This document shows positions 58,898-64,000 of a DNA stretch of 64,000 nt, one piece after another (the stretch's first letter is position 1; the number at the start of each line of letters is the position of its first letter). This DNA comes from Bacteroidia bacterium (GTDB lineage Bacteria; Bacteroidota; Bacteroidia; Bacteroidales; Paludibacteraceae), in the NCBI GenBank assembly GCA_009930305.1, contig RZYM01000007.1:1-64000 (forward strand). Direction: 5' to 3'. The notes beneath the pieces are model-generated. The model saw nothing but the letters and a program-made list of their open reading frames with translations, had not been told where the DNA came from and did not search any database. A program made the position numbers and the translations under genes.

Positions 58898-59809
58898 CTA
58901 TTTTTTTGGTATTGGTACTTTGCCTGATGCGACCATTTTACTTGCATCCTGTAAATGTACATCTTGGTCGTCAAAAAATATGTGTGCGTTAAATGCTTTT
59001 AAAACCTTATCCTTTGAGATGCCACCTAAAAAGAAAGCTTCATCAATATACACGTTCCAATTGCGTAGCGTGTTAATTACACGCATGTGTGAGGGGCTAT
59101 TACGAGCCGTAACTATTGCAATACGTATAGGGGTTGATTCAATATCACCAGCCTCTGTCATGTGCGCTTGTATCTTAGAAAGTGTACGTAAAAATTTAGC
59201 GTGCGGTCCTTCCTTTAGTGGCACTTGAGCATTTTCTTCTTCATTTTTTGCAAATGCTTCAATCCCCTGTGTTTTATATATCAGTTCAGACTCTTCCGAG
59301 AATAGTACGGCATCAGCATCAAATGCAATTCTAACGGTAGATGTATCGGAATTCATAGTTTCCGGTGGATCCAAAATAATTGCCGCAGCTGCTGTTTTTG
59401 AATCAATAACACTTTGCACATCTTCTTCGTTTTTTGATAGAAATAAATCTATTCCGAAAGCCTCCATATATGGTGCAATAGCTTCTCCTCCCGTAAACGC
59501 AGAACGTGTGATATCTAATTTCAATTCTTTTATCGAATTAAGCACGCGGACTCCTGTTTCAGGACTATTCCGCGACATAACAATAACCTCAACCAAACGC
59601 TGTGTTGTGCATAATTTATTGAGGTTAAGTAGTGCTTTTACAAGATAGAAAGCAGTTCCCGGTTCGAGTACATCGTTTTCTCTTGCTTTTTGTATTTTGC
59701 GATAGGCGTCAATACCTTCAGTTTGAAACAAACCTTCCTCTGCCTCTAGGTTAAATAAGGTGCGTGAGGATATTCCAACGACTAAGGTATCTGAAAAATT
59801 TACCGGCAT
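58898..59809 (-). CDS. Cytosolic 5'-nucleotidase family protein
   Basis: DTLVVGISSRTLFNLEAEEGLF; RIAFDADAVLFSEESE; AIVTARNSPSHMRVINTLRNWNVYIDEAFFLGG. Confidence 0.88.
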   Translation of the reverse strand: MPVNFSDTLVVGISSRTLFNLEAEEGLFQTEGIDAYRKIQKARENDVLEPGTAFYLVKALLNLNKLCTTQRLVEVIVMSRNSPETGVRVLNSIKELKLDITRSAFTGGEAIAPYMEAFGIDLFLSKNEEDVQSVIDSKTAAAAIILDPPETMNSDTSTVRIAFDADAVLFSEESELIYKTQGIEAFAKNEEENAQVPLKEGPHAKFLRTLSKIQAHMTEAGDIESTPIRIAIVTARNSPSHMRVINTLRNWNVYIDEAFFLGGISKDKVLKAFNAHIFFDDQDVHLQDASKMVASGKVPIPKK

Positions 59810-59868
59810 ATAATAAAAAAAGTTTATTTACGTTATAAAAAGGTGATTGTGGGGTAAGTCAATTTGTT

Positions 59869-59876
59869 TACCTTTG
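59869..59876 (+). promoter_or_regulatory. Bacteroidetes -7 element (TACCTTTG) upstream of the epimerase gene
   Basis: Match to TAnnTTTG 21 bp before ATG 59897. Confidence 0.65.
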
Positions 59877-59896
59877 TACCGCAAATATACAAAATA

Positions 59897-61390
59897 ATGG
59901 CAACTAAAAAAACAATATTCCTAACCGGTGTAACAGGTGTAATGGGATCTGCAGGATTGAAAGAACTCCTCAAACGTAAAGATCGTTTTAATATAGTAGT
60001 ATTGGCAAGACCAAGTAAAGTTAATCTTAAAAAATTGGCTTATCTTGAAGGTGTTGAGGGAGTACGAATAGTATGGGGCGATTTGATGAATTATGATGAT
60101 GTACTAAAAGGCGTAACAGGTTCTGATTACGTGTTGCATGTAGGTGGAATGGTATCTCCTGCTGCCGATTATTTTCCTAAGAAAACTTTAAAAGTTAATA
60201 TTGGTGCAGCTAAGAATGTGGTTAAAGCAGTTCTTGCCCAACCAAATGCCGATAAAATTAAAGTTGCATATATCGGTTCTGTTGCACAAACTTCAGATCG
60301 TAGTGAACCTATTCATTGGGGACGCACAGGCGATCCTGTATGTATCAGTGTTTATGATCATTACGCAATTTCTAAAACTTTGGCAGAACGTGAATTTGTT
60401 GAGTCTGGCTTAAAAAATTGGGTTTGCCTTCGTCAATCAGGTATTTTATATGCTGACATATTGAAAAATTATGATCCTATTATGTTCCATGTTCCCCTTC
60501 GTGGAGTTTTAGAGTGGGCGACAGTTGATGATTCAGGACGCCTGTTGGCTAATTTATGCGAAGATGATGTACCTGCAGACTTTTGGAATAGATTCTACAA
60601 TATTGGTAGTGGAAAAGAATATCGTTTAAGTAATTATGAATTTGAGTGCAAATTACTGAAAACAATTTCGTGTCCGTGTCCGCAAAAAATATTTAATCCG
60701 GAGTGGTTCGTTTTACGTAATTTTCATGGACAGTGGTATTTAGATTCGGATGTTTTGGAGAATTATTTGCATTTTAGAGCTAATACCCCGGTAGATGAGT
60801 ACTTTAAACAAATGAGCAAGGAAGTACCTTGGTTCTATCATTTAGCAAAGATTGTACCTGCTTGCTTAATCAAATTAGGTATGCGTCCAATGGCTTATAA
60901 AAAGGAATGGGGTACTCAATGGTGGATTAAAAATAACAAAAAACAGAGAATTGCTGCATATTATGGTTCATTAGAAGCATACAAAAATATTCTTTCATGG
61001 GATAAGCAAGATTTATCTCATCCTTCAGAAACTAATATTATCCGTTTAGATCATGGTTATGACGAATCAAAGCCTTTATCTGAATTAGATATTGAAGACA
61101 TGAAAAAGGCAGCTGAATTTAGAGGCGGAAAATGTCTATCAGAAACTATGATTAAGGGTGATATGGCAACTAAATTAGAATGGCAGTGTCACGAAGGTCA
61201 TACATTTAAAGCATCACCGGCATTAGTTCTTTTAGGTGGTCATTGGTGCCCTGAATGTACTCCAATGCCATGGAACTATGATAAAATAGCTAAAGGAAAT
61301 CCTTTCTTTGCACAAGTATGGTACCCTATACACAGCAAAGATGAGCACAACTATTACGATGAGCACATCTTTGATGGTTGGGAAGAATAA
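59897..61390 (+). CDS. NAD-dependent epimerase/dehydratase with C-terminal zinc-ribbon-like domain
   Basis: Start moved to MATKKTIFLTGVTGVMGSAG (GxxGxxG Rossmann); YDHYAISKTLAER (YxxxK); C-terminal GGKCLSE...LEWQCHEGHTFKASPALVLLGGHWCPECT. Confidence 0.88.
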   Translation: MATKKTIFLTGVTGVMGSAGLKELLKRKDRFNIVVLARPSKVNLKKLAYLEGVEGVRIVWGDLMNYDDVLKGVTGSDYVLHVGGMVSPAADYFPKKTLKVNIGAAKNVVKAVLAQPNADKIKVAYIGSVAQTSDRSEPIHWGRTGDPVCISVYDHYAISKTLAEREFVESGLKNWVCLRQSGILYADILKNYDPIMFHVPLRGVLEWATVDDSGRLLANLCEDDVPADFWNRFYNIGSGKEYRLSNYEFECKLLKTISCPCPQKIFNPEWFVLRNFHGQWYLDSDVLENYLHFRANTPVDEYFKQMSKEVPWFYHLAKIVPACLIKLGMRPMAYKKEWGTQWWIKNNKKQRIAAYYGSLEAYKNILSWDKQDLSHPSETNIIRLDHGYDESKPLSELDIEDMKKAAEFRGGKCLSETMIKGDMATKLEWQCHEGHTFKASPALVLLGGHWCPECTPMPWNYDKIAKGNPFFAQVWYPIHSKDEHNYYDEHIFDGWEE

Positions 61391-61393
61391 AAA

Positions 61394-62524
61394 TCAAATA
61401 GTTTTTATATAAGCGCGTCTGCGTTTATGTATCTTGTGGTCAAATAAATTAAAATTTGCCTGGTTCTTGTAATTAGTTTCCAGAACGGCTGTAACATCGG
61501 CATTTACGACGCCATACTTGCCGTAATATGGTATTTGATCTATAAATAGCAATGAGTTTACACCTTTATTTTGATAATCAGGCCGCACCGCGATTAGAAG
61601 TAAATCGACTGTTTCTATTTTTTTAGATTTTAGTGCTTTAAGCAGATAATACCAACCAAATGGGAATAATTTGCCTTTGGTTTTTCTTAATGCTTTACTA
61701 ATGTTTGGCATAACTACACCAACTCCAACGAGTTCTTCATGCTCATTTGTCACTAAAGTGACGAAATCATAATTTAATAGTGGGAAATATAGTTTGCTGT
61801 AATATTCTTTTTGACGTTGAGTAAGTGGAGAATAATTATATAACGGTTTGTATGCTTCGTCAACTACATCGAAGAAGCTGTATCCGAATCGTTTAACAAT
61901 TTCTTTGGAATTACGGACTTTTTCTATCTTTACATTATATTTCTCGGTAATTATATTGCCGACACGTACCATTCTTTCAGGTATTTCATTCGGATATTTG
62001 CATCTTATTTCAATCCAATCTGCTTCTTTCTCAAAACCATATGCTTCAAAGTGTTTAACGTAGTATGGATAGTTATATAACGCAGCCATAGGCGATAGGT
62101 ATTCATAACCCTCAAGAAGCAAACCTTGATGGTCCATATCGGTAAATCCTACCGGGCCATTCAATGTTTCCATTCCTTTTGATTTCCCCCAAACCGCTAC
62201 AGCATCAAGTAAAGCTTTTGAAACAGCAGTATCATCAATAAAATCAAACCAACCGAAGCGAGTTTTCTTTACATTCCAAACATCATTAGCCCTATGATTT
62301 ATGATCCCTGCAATACGACCAACAATCTTATTATTTCTATAAGCCAAGAAATATACAGATTCGCACACTTCAAAAGCAGGATTCTTGTGCCTGTCGAGTG
62401 TGTCTAACTCGTCTGAGATTAAAGGAGGACAGAAATATTCATTTCCATCATATAAGTCAATACCAAATTGAACGAATGCTTTTAATTCTTTTTTGGATTG
62501 TACTTCGCGTATAGATATATCCAT
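61394..62524 (-). CDS. GNAT-like N-acetyltransferase, paralog A
   Basis: VGRIAGIINHRANDVWNVKKTRFGWFDF; LLIAVRPDYQNKGVNSLLF (GNAT motif A-like). Confidence 0.8.
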   Translation of the reverse strand: MDISIREVQSKKELKAFVQFGIDLYDGNEYFCPPLISDELDTLDRHKNPAFEVCESVYFLAYRNNKIVGRIAGIINHRANDVWNVKKTRFGWFDFIDDTAVSKALLDAVAVWGKSKGMETLNGPVGFTDMDHQGLLLEGYEYLSPMAALYNYPYYVKHFEAYGFEKEADWIEIRCKYPNEIPERMVRVGNIITEKYNVKIEKVRNSKEIVKRFGYSFFDVVDEAYKPLYNYSPLTQRQKEYYSKLYFPLLNYDFVTLVTNEHEELVGVGVVMPNISKALRKTKGKLFPFGWYYLLKALKSKKIETVDLLLIAVRPDYQNKGVNSLLFIDQIPYYGKYGVVNADVTAVLETNYKNQANFNLFDHKIHKRRRAYIKTI

Positions 62525-62568
62525 GTTAAACCTTTCTTTTAAAAACAGTAAAGATAATGCTTGCTATG

Positions 62569-62576
62569 CAAAGGTA
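62569..62576 (-). promoter_or_regulatory. Bacteroidetes -7 element (TACCTTTG) for GNAT paralog A
   Basis: caaaggta on + strand upstream of 62524. Confidence 0.55.
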
Positions 62577-62591
62577 TGGATATTTTTGGAA

Positions 62592-63728
62592 TTATTCTGA
62601 AATATCTTTAATATATGCTCTTCTACGTTTGTGTTGTTTTGAATCGAAGAATTCAAAATGAGCTTGACTCTTATTATTTGTTTCGAGAATTGCAGACGAT
62701 TCTGAGTATTTAACTCCATATTGTTTGAATGATGGAATTAGTCGTTTAAAGAATAATGAATTAATGCCTTTGTTCTGATAATCAGGACGAACTGCGATAA
62801 GTAAAAAATCAAGTTGATCGAATTGTTTTGCTTTTAATGACTTTAATATACTTATCCATCCAAATGGAAATAATTTTCCTTTAGTTTTGCGGAGAGCAGG
62901 AGTAATATTAGGCATAGAAACGCCTACAGCAACAAGTTCTCCTGCATCATTCGTTATTAAACTTATGAAATCATAATTAAGTAGAGGAAAAAACATTTTA
63001 GCATAGTAATGTTTTTGTGAGCGTGTTAAAGGCGAATAATTGTAAAGTGGTGAATATGCAGAGTCAATAACATCAAAAAATGTATACCCGAAACGTTTAA
63101 TTAATTCTTTCTTAGAATGAATATATTCAATTTTTACATGGTATCTCTGCTCTACTGCTTTGCATAGTCTTTCAATTCGTTCAGGTATCTCGTGTATTAA
63201 TCCCGAATGAATCTCTATCCAATCTGCATCTTTCTTTAAACCATACGCATTATAATGTTGTTCGTAGTATGGATAATTATATAACGATGCCATTGGTGAT
63301 AAATGCTCAAATCCTTCTAATAAAAGTCCTTGATGGTCAAAATCTGTGAAACCTACCGGTCCGTTCATTTGATTCATACCTTTTTCTCTACCCCAGTCTA
63401 CTATAGCGTCGAGTAAGGCCTTAGATACTTCAAGATTATTAATAAAGTCGAACCAACCGAATCTAAGTTTTTTTACTTGCCATGCATTGTTGGCTGCAGA
63501 ATTAATAATACCTGCAATACGGCCAACAGGCTTTTTGCCTTCGAAAGCCATATAGTAAACAGATTCGCATACCTCAAAAGCAGGATTTATACCCTTACTT
63601 AAGGTATTAATCTCGTCCATAATTATTGGAGGACAGAAATACGGATTGTTTTTATATAGTTCAATACCAAATTGTGTGAATTTCTTGAGTTCGGAGCGTG
63701 TCCGCATCTCTTTTATAGTTATATCCAT
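62592..63728 (-). CDS. GNAT-like N-acetyltransferase, paralog B
   Basis: VGRIAGIINSAANNAWQVKKLRFGWFDF; LLIAVRPDYQNKGINSLFF; near collinear with paralog A. Confidence 0.8.
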   Translation of the reverse strand: MDITIKEMRTRSELKKFTQFGIELYKNNPYFCPPIIMDEINTLSKGINPAFEVCESVYYMAFEGKKPVGRIAGIINSAANNAWQVKKLRFGWFDFINNLEVSKALLDAIVDWGREKGMNQMNGPVGFTDFDHQGLLLEGFEHLSPMASLYNYPYYEQHYNAYGLKKDADWIEIHSGLIHEIPERIERLCKAVEQRYHVKIEYIHSKKELIKRFGYTFFDVIDSAYSPLYNYSPLTRSQKHYYAKMFFPLLNYDFISLITNDAGELVAVGVSMPNITPALRKTKGKLFPFGWISILKSLKAKQFDQLDFLLIAVRPDYQNKGINSLFFKRLIPSFKQYGVKYSESSAILETNNKSQAHFEFFDSKQHKRRRAYIKDISE

Positions 63729-63917
63729 ATTGTTAGTTTATTTTGCTTTGTCAGCTACTTCTATTATATTACTAATAACGTAAAAGAACTGTTTAAATTG
63801 TATTTAAAATCGAAATAATTGGAAATATATTTTAAGCAAAACAATTGGGTTTGATATTTTGGTTTAAAGTTGTACTTTTGATGCTCTATATAAACACATA
63901 AAAATAGAAGACAAAAT

Positions 63918-64000
63918 ATGAAAATGAGTCCAAAGATAATATTATTGACAGGAGCTAGTGCGGGTATAGGCTTAGCTGTTTCTGAATTGCTAATGTGGCA
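63918..64000 (+). CDS. Short-chain dehydrogenase/reductase, truncated at right edge
   Basis: MKMSPKIILLTGASAGIGLAVSELLMW; TGASAGIG cofactor motif. Confidence 0.85.
   Translation, partial: MKMSPKIILLTGASAGIGLAVSELLMW

Overview
The window is a chromosomal segment from a Bacteroidetes bacterium, probably of the Bacteroidales type. The evidence is TAnnTTTG promoters, T9SS-like C-terminal domains, DapL, type III glutamine synthetase, DUF4834 and DUF3109 proteins, and low GC. Most of it is ordinary housekeeping: lysine/DAP synthesis (dapF, dapL), a nitrogen-assimilation cluster (putative porin, P-II, amt, glnN), ispD, recG, ndk, secA, lgt, polA, cdaA, folP, rbfA, rmuC and one tRNA-Leu(TAA). Accessory content includes: (i) an 11.9-23.8 kb run of large secreted/surface proteins with Ig-like/MBG-like repeats, where only the third gene has a clear T9SS-like sorting domain, plus a small Cys-rich protein with a PIGD-TM-Arg tail; (ii) a two-gene AAA-ATPase + RloB/Toprim-like cassette (candidate anti-phage module) downstream of recG, with a 16-bp recG-derived direct repeat on its far side; (iii) an AAA_14/DUF4143 ATPase gene with three 23-bp-phased iterons upstream; (iv) an AlbA_2-type ATP-binding protein with an in-frame 27-bp tandem repeat, next to an XRE-HTH gene carrying three in-frame stops; (v) repeat-rich intergenic regions; (vi) a candidate structured leader RNA with mutually exclusive hairpins ahead of the nitrogen cluster. 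The best candidates for something undescribed are the leader RNA, the recG-adjacent cassette, the small Cys-rich tail-anchored protein in the surface cluster, and the iteron-controlled ATPase. All calls come from reading the sequence and supplied ORFs; no database search was run.
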